DNA of 16,116 nucleotides from an uncultured Azohydromonas sp. (lineage in GTDB: Bacteria > Pseudomonadota > Gammaproteobacteria > Burkholderiales > Burkholderiaceae_C), in NCBI RefSeq assembly GCF_937926365.1, contig NZ_CALAOH010000155.1:1-16116 (forward strand), read 5' to 3'. Each line of letters opens with the position of its first letter. Position 1 is the first letter of the stretch. Shown here piece after piece: positions 1 to 6,862 of the stretch. Below the pieces are notes generated by a model that was not told the DNA's origin, made no database searches, and worked only from the letters and a program-made list of their open reading frames with translations. Position numbers and translations under genes: made by a program.

Positions 1-465
1 CGCAAGCGCCTGGACGTCGGCACCTGGGGCGTGATGGGCATCGGCATGGGCTTCGCCGTCGCGGCGGCGGTGACCACCGGCAAGCCCGTCATCGCCATCG
101 AGGGCGACAGCGCCTTCGGCTTCAGCGGCATGGAGGTCGAGACCATCTGCCGCTACGAGCTGCCGGTGTGCATCGTTGTCTTCAACAACAACGGTGTCTA
201 CAAGGGCACGGACGTGAACCAGTCCGGCGGCAGCGACCCGGCGCCCACGGTGTTCGTCAAGAACGCCCGCTACGACTTGATGATGACCGCCTTCGGCGGC
301 CACGGCGTCACCGTGGCCACACCCGACGAGCTGGGCCGCGCCATGCGCGAGGCCGTGGCCTCCGGCCGGCCCACGCTGATCAACGCCGTCATCGACGAGA
401 CGGCCGGCACCGAGAGCGGCCGCATCACCAACCTGAATCCGACCCGCGCGGCGACCAAGAAGTAA
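1..465 (+). CDS. oxc: Oxalyl-CoA decarboxylase, C-terminal part (5' end outside window)
   Basis: This enzyme removes CO2 from oxalyl-CoA to give formyl-CoA, using thiamine diphosphate and Mg, in the cytosol. The frame is open from the first base and encodes 154 residues ending in a TAA stop. The family is about 570 residues long, so roughly the last quarter is present. The visible part holds the ThDP/Mg-binding signature: GDS at local residues 35-37, a 24-residue spacer, then NNN at 62-64. The intervening AFGFSGMEVETICRYELPV is very close to the Oxalobacter formigenes enzyme, which separates it from acetolactate synthase and other ThDP enzymes. The frc gene begins 47 bp downstream on the same strand, the classic pairing in which FRC makes the oxalyl-CoA that OXC consumes. 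The start and N-terminal domains cannot be assessed here. Confidence 0.95.
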   Translation, partial: RKRLDVGTWGVMGIGMGFAVAAAVTTGKPVIAIEGDSAFGFSGMEVETICRYELPVCIVVFNNNGVYKGTDVNQSGGSDPAPTVFVKNARYDLMMTAFGGHGVTVATPDELGRAMREAVASGRPTLINAVIDETAGTESGRITNLNPTRAATKK

Positions 466-512
466 GCCGCTTCTCTTCACAACTCACTGCACACCCAGTC
501 AAGGAGCGAATC

Positions 513-1763
513 ATGACGAAACCTCTGGACGGCATCCGCATCATCGACTTCACGCACGTGCAGGCCGGCCCTGCGTGCACGCAGCTGCTGGCGTGGTTCG
601 GCGCCGACGTGATCAAGGTCGAGCGCCCGGGCTCGGGCGATGTCACGCGCAACCAGTTGCGCGACATCCCCGACGCCGACGCGCTCTACTTCACCATGCT
701 CAACAGCAACAAGCGCTCGCTGACGCTGGACACCAAGACGCCCGACGGCAAGGAAGTGCTGGAAAAGCTCATCCGCTGCTCGGACGTGATGGTGGAGAAC
801 TTCGGCCCCGGCGCGCTGGACCGCATGGGCTTCACCTGGGAGCGCATCCTGGAGCTGAACCCGAAGATGATCCTGGCGTCCGTGAAGGGCTTCAGCGACG
901 GGCACCACTACTCGGACCTCAAGGTGTACGAGAACGTGGCGCAGTGCGCCGGCGGCGCGGCCTCCACCACCGGCTTCTGGGACGGCCCGCCCACCGTGAG
1001 CGCCGCCGCGCTGGGCGACTCCAACACCGGCATGCACCTGGCCATCGGCATCCTCACCGCGCTGCGCGGGCGTGACCAGACCGGCAAGGGGCAGAAGGTC
1101 GCGGTGTCGATGCAGGACGCCGTGCTCAACCTGTGCCGCGTGAAGCTGCGCGACCAGCAGCGCCTGGAGCGCGTGGGCTACCTCAAGGAGTACCCGCAGT
1201 ACCCGCACGGCACCTTCACCGACGTGGTGCCGCGCGGCGGCAACGCCGGCGGCGGCGGGCAGCCGGGCTGGGTGCTCAAGTGCAAGGGCTGGGAGACCGA
1301 CCCCAACGCCTACATCTACTTCACGGTGCAGGACCACGCCTGGCCGCCGATCTGCCGCGCGCTGGGCCGCCCGGAGTGGATCGACGACCCGGCCTACAAG
1401 ACGCCCGAGGCGCGCCAGCCGCACATCTTCGAGATCTTCAAGACCATCGAGGAGTGGCTTGCCGACAAGACCAAGTACGAGGCCGTGGACATCCTGCGCA
1501 AGTTCGACATCCCCTGCGCGCCGGTGCTGTCGATGAAGGAGATCGCCAACGACGAGAGCCTGCGCAAGAGCGGCTCCATCGTGGAGGTGGAGCACAAGAA
1601 GCGCGGCAAGTACCTCACGGTGGGCAGCCCGATCAAGTTCTCCGACCTGCAGCCCGAGATCACCGGCTCGCCGCTGCTGGGCGAGCACACCGACGAGGTG
1701 CTGGCCGAGCTGGGCTACGACGCCGACAAGATCGCCACCTTCCACGCCGTCGGCGTGGTCTGA
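513..1763 (+). CDS. frc: Formyl-CoA:oxalate CoA-transferase (class III), copy 1
   Basis: The enzyme transfers CoA from formyl-CoA to oxalate, giving oxalyl-CoA and formate, and works in a cycle with the upstream oxc product. The protein has 416 residues, the length of E. coli YfdW. Residues that can be placed on the known structures are Gln17, Tyr139-Glu140 (KVYEN), the catalytic nucleophile Asp169 (in ALGDSNTG) and the glycine loop GGGGQ at 246-250. Position 48 is Gln (TRNQLRD), as in YfdW, not the Trp of O. formigenes FRC; in the published work this residue affects oxalate substrate inhibition. The ATG at 513 was chosen over upstream in-frame codons because AAGGAG (501-506) is correctly placed and the protein then starts MTKPLDG like characterised FRCs. 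It probably shares a transcript with oxc (47-bp gap). A second copy lies at 9761-11008. Confidence 0.96.
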   Translation: MTKPLDGIRIIDFTHVQAGPACTQLLAWFGADVIKVERPGSGDVTRNQLRDIPDADALYFTMLNSNKRSLTLDTKTPDGKEVLEKLIRCSDVMVENFGPGALDRMGFTWERILELNPKMILASVKGFSDGHHYSDLKVYENVAQCAGGAASTTGFWDGPPTVSAAALGDSNTGMHLAIGILTALRGRDQTGKGQKVAVSMQDAVLNLCRVKLRDQQRLERVGYLKEYPQYPHGTFTDVVPRGGNAGGGGQPGWVLKCKGWETDPNAYIYFTVQDHAWPPICRALGRPEWIDDPAYKTPEARQPHIFEIFKTIEEWLADKTKYEAVDILRKFDIPCAPVLSMKEIANDESLRKSGSIVEVEHKKRGKYLTVGSPIKFSDLQPEITGSPLLGEHTDEVLAELGYDADKIATFHAVGVV

Positions 1764-1785
1764 GGCCCACGGCGGAGACACGACC

Positions 1786-2388
1786 ATGCGCCCCGTCGTT
1801 CGTCTTCAATCGCCTGCACCGCAGGGCGCGATCGACCATGCGGCCTATCTCGCCCGAGGGGGCTACCGCCTCCTCAAGCGTTGCATCGCGGGCGAGATCG
1901 AGTCCGACATGGTGCTGCAAAGCGTCGGTGACAGCGGGCTGCATGGCGTGCACGAGCCGGCCGCCGTGGAGTGGGAGCGCGTGCACGGCGCTCCCACGCC
2001 GCGGGCGATGGAGGTGAGCGCCGCCGCGGCCGGGCCGGCCGGCCTGGCCGACCGCGCGCTGCTGGAGGGCAACCCCCACCGCTGCTTCGAAGGCATGCTG
2101 ATCGCGGCCTGGGCCGTCGGCGCGTCACGCATTCGCCTGCTCGTGCGCGGCGGGCCGGCGGCGCTGCGCGCCATGCTCGCGGCGGAGCTGCTGAAGTTGC
2201 GCGATCGCCGACCCTACCCGGGCATGCCGGAGATCGTGCTGCGCTTCGACGATGCGCCGCCCAGCGACGATGGCCTGCCCACGTTGCGGCAACGCATCGA
2301 AACGCTTTACTGGGTGCCGGACATCCTGGAGCGCGGCGCGGCGTGGTTCGCGTCGCAGGCGCAGTGCCGCAGGTGGGCCGGGGCGTAA
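1786..2388 (+). CDS. NuoF/FdsB-like protein with eroded flavin site (possible pseudoenzyme)
   Basis: This 200-residue protein follows frc by 22 bp and has GGCGGAGA (1771-1778) as ribosome binding site, so it is probably in the oxc-frc transcript. Its order of motifs resembles the FMN/NADH-binding domain of NuoF and formate dehydrogenase beta subunits. An AARGGY-like helix (residues 20-30) and SGLHG (50-54) come first. DRALLEGNPHRCFEGMLIAAW (89-109) with AVGASRIRLLVRG (110-122) follows, then IETLYWVPDILERGAAWFAS (171-190). The key parts are missing. The glycine-rich GRGGAGFPTG loop reads GVHEPAAVEW, the DEGEPG segment reads AAAGPAG, and the ICGEE loop, SLBB domain and C-terminal 4Fe-4S region are absent. 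Full NuoF is about 430 residues and FdsB over 500. It may be a decayed formate dehydrogenase subunit or a repurposed scaffold. A link to formate, the product of the upstream enzymes, is inference. Family assignment is by eye. Confidence 0.6.
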   Translation: MRPVVRLQSPAPQGAIDHAAYLARGGYRLLKRCIAGEIESDMVLQSVGDSGLHGVHEPAAVEWERVHGAPTPRAMEVSAAAAGPAGLADRALLEGNPHRCFEGMLIAAWAVGASRIRLLVRGGPAALRAMLAAELLKLRDRRPYPGMPEIVLRFDDAPPSDDGLPTLRQRIETLYWVPDILERGAAWFASQAQCRRWAGA

Positions 2389-2469
2389 CACCCCACCTGC
2401 GCCGCCCTCGAACGCCGGGAGCCCGCTCGGACTGAAACGGGTCCGACCAAGTTCCCGAACGCTGAAAGC

Positions 2470-2614
2470 CCGTTCGTGCTGACCCTTCGATACCTCAGCG
2501 GGCGCATCGAAGCACGAACGGGCGCTGCGGCCTGCCGCGCGGCTGGGGCCGTTCATCCTTCGACGCGCCAAAGGCGCGCCCTGTGCTGAGGTATCGAAGC
2601 ATCAGGACGAACGG
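2470..2614. repeat. Nested inverted repeat between convergent genes
   Basis: Two 30-nt arms at 2470-2499 and 2585-2614 are inverted copies matching at 27 of 30 positions. Nested inside them a second pair, 2501-2521 and 2549-2569, matches at 18 of 21. All four arms share the words CCGTTCGT/CTTCGA or their complements, so the unit looks like a compound of one short repeat family (REP- or MITE-like) of the kind common in Comamonadaceae. It fills the gap between the NuoF-like gene (ends 2388) and the alanine racemase gene (ends 2628 on the other strand) and could act as a bidirectional terminator, although no T-run follows. A further small hairpin, TCGGAC/GTCCGA, lies just before it at 2427-2446. 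No transposase is present. Confidence 0.8.
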
Positions 2615-2627
2615 ATTGCCACGTTCC

Positions 2628-3749
2628 TCAGGCCTTTATCTCCCCCACATACCGCCGCGCATAGCGCGCGCCCAGGCTGGTGAGGACCTCGTAGCCGATG
2701 GTGCCCGCCTGCGCGGCCACGGCGTCCACGCCCTGCCGCTCGCCGATCAGCTCGACCAGGCTGCCGGGCCGCAGCGCCCCGTCGGGCAACGCGCTGGCGT
2801 CCAGCGTGATCGTATCCATCGACACCTTGCCCACCAGCGGCAGCGCCATGTCGCCCACCCAGGCGCAGCCTTGGTTGCTCAGGGAACGAAGCCAGCCGTC
2901 GGCATAGCCCACCGCCACCGTCGCGATGCGCGCCCGCCGCCCGCTGTGCCAGCTGTGGCCATAGCCCACCGGCGTGCCGGGCTCGATCTCGCGGGTCTGG
3001 ATCACCTTGCCCTGCAGCCGCACCACCGGCCGCATCGGGTTATCGGCACCCGCCACCGGCGCCACGCCGTACAGCGCGGCCCCGGGGCGCACCAGGTCGA
3101 AGTGGTAGGCCTCGCCCAGGAAAATGCCGGAGGAATTGGCCAGGCTCGCCGGCGCGGCGGGCAGCAGCCGGCGCGCGGCCAGGAAGCGCTCCAGCTGCGC
3201 CCGGTTGGCCGGGTGCGTCGGGTCCTCGGCACAGGCCAGGTGGCTCATCACGCCCGCCACGCGGATGCCTGCCAGGCCCTGCGCGTCGCCGGCCACGGCA
3301 CGCAGCTCCTCGGCCGACAGGCCCAGCCGCGCCATGCCGGTGTCCACCTGCACGAAGGCGGGCAGCTCGCGGTCCAGCCGCTGCGCCAGCGCGCGCCAGG
3401 CAGCGATCTGCGCGGCGCTGTTGAGCACCGGCAGCACGCCCTGGGCCACGAACTCGGCCTCGGCGCCCGGGGTGGGGCCATGCAGCACGATGAGCCTCGC
3501 GCCGGCCGGCAGCACGGGTTTCAATGCCAGCGCCTCGTCCAGGTGCGCCACGAAGAAGTCGCGGCAGCCGGCGTCGGACAGCACCGGCGCCACCCGGGCG
3601 GCGCCCAGGCCGTAGGCGTCGGCCTTCAGCACCGCCGCGCAACGGGCGCTGCCGACGCGCTCGCGCAGCCGGCGCCAGTTGTCGCGAATGGCGCCCAGGT
3701 CGATGCTCAGCACCGCGCCGGCCGTGTCCTGCCAGAAGGGGCGGCTCAT
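2628..3749 (-). CDS. alr: Alanine racemase (probably catabolic, DadX-type role)
   Basis: A PLP-dependent enzyme that interconverts L- and D-alanine. The protein has 373 residues, normal for the family. Lys42 in AVLKADAYGLG is the PLP-binding lysine, and Tyr282 in VGYADGWLR matches the catalytic tyrosine supplied across the dimer. Also seen are the RLG motif near residue 141, LANSSGIF (203-210), RPGAALYG (221-228) and GKVSMD (307-312). The ATG at 3749 overlaps the stop of the upstream symporter gene as ATGA, implying translational coupling. Its place behind dadA and an alanine symporter argues for a catabolic role, making D-alanine for DadA, although alr and dadX cannot be separated by sequence alone. 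A biosynthetic alr may lie elsewhere in the genome. Confidence 0.95.
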   Translation of the reverse strand: MSRPFWQDTAGAVLSIDLGAIRDNWRRLRERVGSARCAAVLKADAYGLGAARVAPVLSDAGCRDFFVAHLDEALALKPVLPAGARLIVLHGPTPGAEAEFVAQGVLPVLNSAAQIAAWRALAQRLDRELPAFVQVDTGMARLGLSAEELRAVAGDAQGLAGIRVAGVMSHLACAEDPTHPANRAQLERFLAARRLLPAAPASLANSSGIFLGEAYHFDLVRPGAALYGVAPVAGADNPMRPVVRLQGKVIQTREIEPGTPVGYGHSWHSGRRARIATVAVGYADGWLRSLSNQGCAWVGDMALPLVGKVSMDTITLDASALPDGALRPGSLVELIGERQGVDAVAAQAGTIGYEVLTSLGARYARRYVGEIKA

Positions 3750-5134
3750 CGTGCCGACTCCGCGGCCCGGCCCACGAAGCCCGCGGGCACGCCCTGGCGT
3801 TCGAAGTACTCCTGCGTCACCTTGCGCACCACCGGCGCCAGCAGCACCAGCGACACCAGGTTCGGGAAGGCCATGAAGGCGTTGAGCGTGTCGGACACCA
3901 GCCACACGAAGTCCAGGTGCGTCACCGCGCCCACCAGCACGAACGCCGTCCACACCAGCCGGTACGGCTTCTCCGCCGAGGTGCCGACCAGGTACGCCCA
4001 GCACTTCTCGCCGTAGTAGGCCCAGCCCAGGATGGTCGTGTAGGCAAAGACGACGATCGCCACGGCCAGGAAGTGCGCACCGAAGCCGGGCAGGGCGGTT
4101 TCGAAGGCACTGGAGCTCAGCACCGCGCCCTTGAGCCCGCTGTTCCAGGCGCCGGTGACGATGAGCACCAGCCCGGTCATCGTGCAGACGATGAGCGTGT
4201 CGATGAAGGTGCCCATCATCCCGACCAGGCCCGACTCGGCGGCGTGGCGCGAGCGGCCCGCGGCCTGCGCGATGCCGGCCGTGCCCAGGCCCGCCTCGTT
4301 GGAGAAGATGCCGCGCGCCACGCCGTAGCGCATCGCCATCATCACCGCCGCGCCAGCGAAGCCGCCGGTGGCCGCGGTCGGGTTGAAGGCGTGGTGGAAG
4401 ATCAGCGCGAAGGCGGCCGGGATCTGCTCGGCATACAAGCCCAGCACCGTCAGCGACACCACCACGTAGCCCACGCACATGAAGGGCACGAGCTTCTCGG
4501 CCACCGCGCCGATGCGCTTGACGCCGCCCAGCAGCACGAAGCCGGTGAGCACCGTCATCACCACGCCGGAGGTCCAGGGCGAGACGCCGAAGCTCGACGA
4601 CATCACCTCGGCGATGCTGTTGGACTGCACCATGTTGCCGATGCCGAAGCCGGCCAGCCCGCCGAAGACGGCGAAGGCCGTGCCCAGCCAGCGCCAGCGC
4701 TTGCCCAGGCCGTTCTTGATGGCGTACATCGGCCCGCCGACCTGCTCGCCGTGGTCGTCGGTCTCGCGGAAATGCACCGCCAGCAGCACCTCGGCGTACT
4801 TGGTGGCCATGCCCACCAGCGCCGTCATCCACATCCAGAACAGGGCGCCGGGGCCGCCCAGGGCGATCGCCGTGGCGACGCCGGCGATGTTGCCGATGCC
4901 CACCGTGGCCGCCAGCGCCGTCATCAGCGCGGCGTAGGGGCTGATCTCGCCCGCGGCGCCGTCAGCCGGGCGCCGGCCGCGCCAGACCATCAGGAAGCCG
5001 GTGCCGATGCGGCGGATGGGCATGAGCTTCAGGCGCAGCTGCAGGAACAGGCCGGTGCCCAGGATCAGCACCAGCATCGGCGGACCCCAGACGAAATCGT
5101 TGATGGCCGTGACGACGGCGGTAATGGTTTCCAC
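3746..5134 (-). CDS. Sodium:alanine symporter (AGCS family)
   Basis: An inner-membrane carrier of the alanine/glycine:cation symporter family, taking up alanine or glycine with sodium (or protons). The protein has 462 residues with about ten to eleven hydrophobic segments. Residues 93-108, GGPGALFWMWMTALVG, fit the family signature exactly. Other family stretches are GIGNIAGVATA (79-89), GGPMYAIKNGLGKRW and GIFSNEAGLGTAGIA. The start is a GTG at 5134: an AGGAGA sequence lies just upstream, and no in-frame ATG gives a better N-terminus before the first membrane segment. It lies between dadA and alr on the same strand and overlaps alr by 4 bp. Together the three genes import alanine, racemise it and oxidise it. 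Transport of glycine or another small neutral amino acid is possible. Confidence 0.93.
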   Translation of the reverse strand: METITAVVTAINDFVWGPPMLVLILGTGLFLQLRLKLMPIRRIGTGFLMVWRGRRPADGAAGEISPYAALMTALAATVGIGNIAGVATAIALGGPGALFWMWMTALVGMATKYAEVLLAVHFRETDDHGEQVGGPMYAIKNGLGKRWRWLGTAFAVFGGLAGFGIGNMVQSNSIAEVMSSSFGVSPWTSGVVMTVLTGFVLLGGVKRIGAVAEKLVPFMCVGYVVVSLTVLGLYAEQIPAAFALIFHHAFNPTAATGGFAGAAVMMAMRYGVARGIFSNEAGLGTAGIAQAAGRSRHAAESGLVGMMGTFIDTLIVCTMTGLVLIVTGAWNSGLKGAVLSSSAFETALPGFGAHFLAVAIVVFAYTTILGWAYYGEKCWAYLVGTSAEKPYRLVWTAFVLVGAVTHLDFVWLVSDTLNAFMAFPNLVSLVLLAPVVRKVTQEYFERQGVPAGFVGRAAESAR

Positions 5135-5251
5135 GGGATGTCTCCTCTATTGGTCTGTGTGGAAGCGGAAGGAAGGCCCAGCCGGATGGGCGGGTCGCTC
5201 CCAGGGCCAGGCCAAGCGGCCGGTGGCGGCCGCGCCTGGCCGCGCGCGAAC

Positions 5252-5277
5252 GCGCCCGTGCACGAGGCACGGCGCGC
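5252..5277 (-). other. GC-rich hairpin in the dadA-symporter spacer
   Basis: In the 153-bp gap between dadA (stop at 5288) and the symporter gene (start at 5134), the arms GCGCCCGTGC (5252-5261) and GCACGGCGCGC (5267-5277) pair around the 5-nt loop ACGAG with one bulged base. No T-run follows on the - strand, so it is a poor intrinsic terminator. It could protect the dadA part of the message or tune relative expression. The rest of the gap shows nothing recognisable apart from the ribosome binding site of the symporter gene. Confidence 0.4.
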
Positions 5278-5287
5278 GCGGTAGGGC

Positions 5288-6598
5288 TCAGCCCTTGCGC
5301 GCCAGTGCCGGCTGCGTGGCCGGCAGGTGCACGGACCGGGCGCCGCGCCCATAGCGCGCGACGGTCAGCCCGTCCATGCTGATCTCGGGCTCGCGGCCGC
5401 TGATGAGGTCGGCCATGACGCGGCCGGTGCCGGCGGCCATGGTCCAGCCCAGCGTGCCGTGGCCGGTGCTCAGGAAGAGGTTGTCGATGTCGGTGCCGCC
5501 GACGATGGGCGTGCCGTCCGGCGTCATCGGCCGCAAGCCGGTCCAGAACTCGGCGCGCGCCACGTCGCCGCCGCGCGGGAACAGGTCGCTGACCACGAAC
5601 TCCAGCGTGCGCCGGCGCGCCTCGGCCAGGCCCAGGTCGAAGCCCGAGAGCTGCGCCGTGCCGCCGACACGGATGCGATCGCCCAGCCGCGTCACCGCGA
5701 CCTTGTGCGTCTCGTCCATGACGGTGGATTCCGGCGCCCCGGTGGCGTCGGTGATGGGCACGGTGATGGAGTAGCCCTTGACCGGATAGACCGGCACGTC
5801 GATGCCCAGCGGCTTGAGCATCCGCGTGGAGTAGCTGCCCAGCGCCACCACGTAGCGGTCGGCGCGCAGCACGCCGGCGTCGGTGTGCACGCCGGTGATG
5901 CGGCGGCCGCTGCGCTCCAGGCCGCGAATGTCCACGCCGAAGCGGAATTGCGCGCCCTGCGCCTCGGCCATGCGCGCCAGCGCCTGCGTGAACTTGAAGC
6001 AGTCGCCGGTCTCGTCGCCGGGCAGGCGCAGCGCGCCCACGAACTTGTGCTGCGTGTCGGCCAGGCCGGGCTCGACCTGCACGAAGCCGGCGCGGTCCAG
6101 CAGCTCGAAAGGCACGCCGTACTGCTTGAGGATCTCGATGTCGGAGGCGGTGGCATCGAGCTGCTTCTGCGTGCGGAACAGCTGCAGCGTGCCCTGGGCG
6201 CGGTCGTCGTACTGGATGCCGGTTTCCGCCCGCAGCGCGCGCAGGCAGTCGCGGCTGTACTCGGCCAGGCGCACCATGCGGCTCTTGTTGAGGCGGTAGG
6301 CGTCCTCGGTGCAGTTGCGCAGCATGGCCAGCATCCAGCGCCACAGCGCCGGGTCCAGCGAAGGCTTGATGACGAGCGGACGGTGGTGCATCAGCAACCA
6401 CTTGATCGCCTTGAGCGGCACGCCCGGGCCCGCCCACGGCGACGAGTAGCCGGGCGACACCTCGCCGGCATTGGCGAAGCTGGTTTCCAGCGCCGCTCCG
6501 GGCTGCCGGTCCACCACCGTCACCTCATGGCCGCAGCGGCTGAGGTAATACGCCACCGAGGTCCCGATCACACCGCTGCCCAACACCAACACACGCAT
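5288..6598 (-). CDS. dadA: D-amino acid dehydrogenase, small subunit type (DadA)
   Basis: A FAD-dependent, membrane-associated enzyme that oxidises D-alanine and other D-amino acids to 2-oxo acids and ammonia, passing electrons to the respiratory quinones. The protein has 436 residues (E. coli DadA has 432). It begins MRVLVLGSGVIG, with the FAD-binding GxGxxG at 7-12 and an acidic residue at the end of the second strand (VVDR). NAGEVSPGYSSPWAGPG and the C-terminal stretches FWTGLRPMTPDGTPIVG and STGHGTLGWTMAAGTG are typical of DadA. The ATG at 6598 places the Rossmann motif at the very start as in the family. An in-frame upstream extension to 6802 is rejected because it lacks family similarity and would run through the promoter. 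It is the first gene of the dadA-symporter-alr unit and has a sigma-54 promoter upstream. Confidence 0.95.
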   Translation of the reverse strand: MRVLVLGSGVIGTSVAYYLSRCGHEVTVVDRQPGAALETSFANAGEVSPGYSSPWAGPGVPLKAIKWLLMHHRPLVIKPSLDPALWRWMLAMLRNCTEDAYRLNKSRMVRLAEYSRDCLRALRAETGIQYDDRAQGTLQLFRTQKQLDATASDIEILKQYGVPFELLDRAGFVQVEPGLADTQHKFVGALRLPGDETGDCFKFTQALARMAEAQGAQFRFGVDIRGLERSGRRITGVHTDAGVLRADRYVVALGSYSTRMLKPLGIDVPVYPVKGYSITVPITDATGAPESTVMDETHKVAVTRLGDRIRVGGTAQLSGFDLGLAEARRRTLEFVVSDLFPRGGDVARAEFWTGLRPMTPDGTPIVGGTDIDNLFLSTGHGTLGWTMAAGTGRVMADLISGREPEISMDGLTVARYGRGARSVHLPATQPALARKG

Positions 6599-6656
6599 GG
6601 CCGTTCGTCCTGAAGAGAGAGAAAGGCGTCCCCACGGGACGCGTTGCGCTCTCCAT

Positions 6657-6673
6657 CGCAATGGCCGTGCCAA
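6657..6673 (-). promoter_or_regulatory. Sigma-54 (-24/-12) promoter for the dadA operon
   Basis: Read on the - strand the sequence is TTGGCACGGCCATTGCG. It matches the RpoN consensus TGGCACG-N4-TTGCW at all but the last base, with the invariant GG (6671-6670) and GC (6659-6658) exactly ten bases apart. The predicted start of transcription is near 6646, leaving a leader of about 48 nt before the dadA ATG. The divergent regulator gene carries GAFTGA, which sigma-54 activators need. The match is direct; activity is inferred. Confidence 0.85.
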
Positions 6674-6734
6674 GCCAGAAAACCCAATGAAATCAACGGG
6701 TTGCGATCTCAGGCCACGAATTGGGGGCTGAAAC

Positions 6735-6752
6735 TGTACGTCAATCGATACA
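6735..6752. promoter_or_regulatory. TyrR-box-like activator site upstream of dadA
   Basis: TGTACGTCAATCGATACA is 18 bp long with TGTA and TACA ends, the layout of the TyrR/PhhR box TGTAAA-N6-TTTACA. The extended arms CTGTA and TACAG cover 6734-6753. Its centre is about 97 bp upstream of the transcription start predicted from the sigma-54 promoter, a usual distance for an enhancer site. The regulator encoded next door is a TyrR homologue. Confidence 0.6.
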
Positions 6753-6800
6753 GCGCACTTCCTCGAACCATGCACCGCTGAACGAAATCCCTTTAACAAC

Positions 6801-6816
6801 AAGCGCTTGGGCGCTT
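6801..6816. promoter_or_regulatory. Perfect 6-bp inverted repeat before the TyrR-like gene
   Basis: AAGCGC-TTGG-GCGCTT is a perfect palindrome 46 to 62 bp upstream of the regulator start. The TTGGGC inside it (6808-6813) could be a weak -35 element, with TACACT (6831-6836) as -10 at 17-bp spacing, which would put the palindrome over the -35 region. The assignment is tentative. Confidence 0.35.
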
Positions 6817-6835
6817 CGTAGCGAATTCAATACAC

Positions 6836-6853
6836 TGTATCGAGTTCAATACG
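6836..6853. promoter_or_regulatory. Second TyrR-box-like site, probable autoregulatory operator
   Basis: TGTATCGAGTTCAATACG has the same 18-bp TGTA-N10-TAC(A) layout as the site at 6735-6752, with one mismatch in the outer end. It begins inside the short palindrome ATACA-C-TGTAT (6830-6840), and the word TTCAATAC occurs twice 19 bp apart (6826-6833 and 6845-6852). It lies 10 to 27 bp upstream of the regulator ATG, over a plausible -10 element (TACACT), so binding there should repress the regulator's own gene. This is inference from position. Confidence 0.45.
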
Positions 6854-6862
6854 TTCTGGATC

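Noticed and set aside
477..1787. Long - strand frame opposite frc
   Set aside because: Low-complexity antisense shadow of a confirmed gene; no family features.
2628..4832. 734-residue - strand frame extending the racemase upstream
   Set aside because: Only the last 373 residues are alanine racemase; the rest is the symporter gene read in another frame. The ATG at 3749 with ATGA overlap is the real start.
6599..6802. N-terminal extension of dadA to 6802
   Set aside because: It would run through the sigma-54 promoter and enhancer region, has no family similarity, and DadA normally starts directly with the FAD-binding motif.
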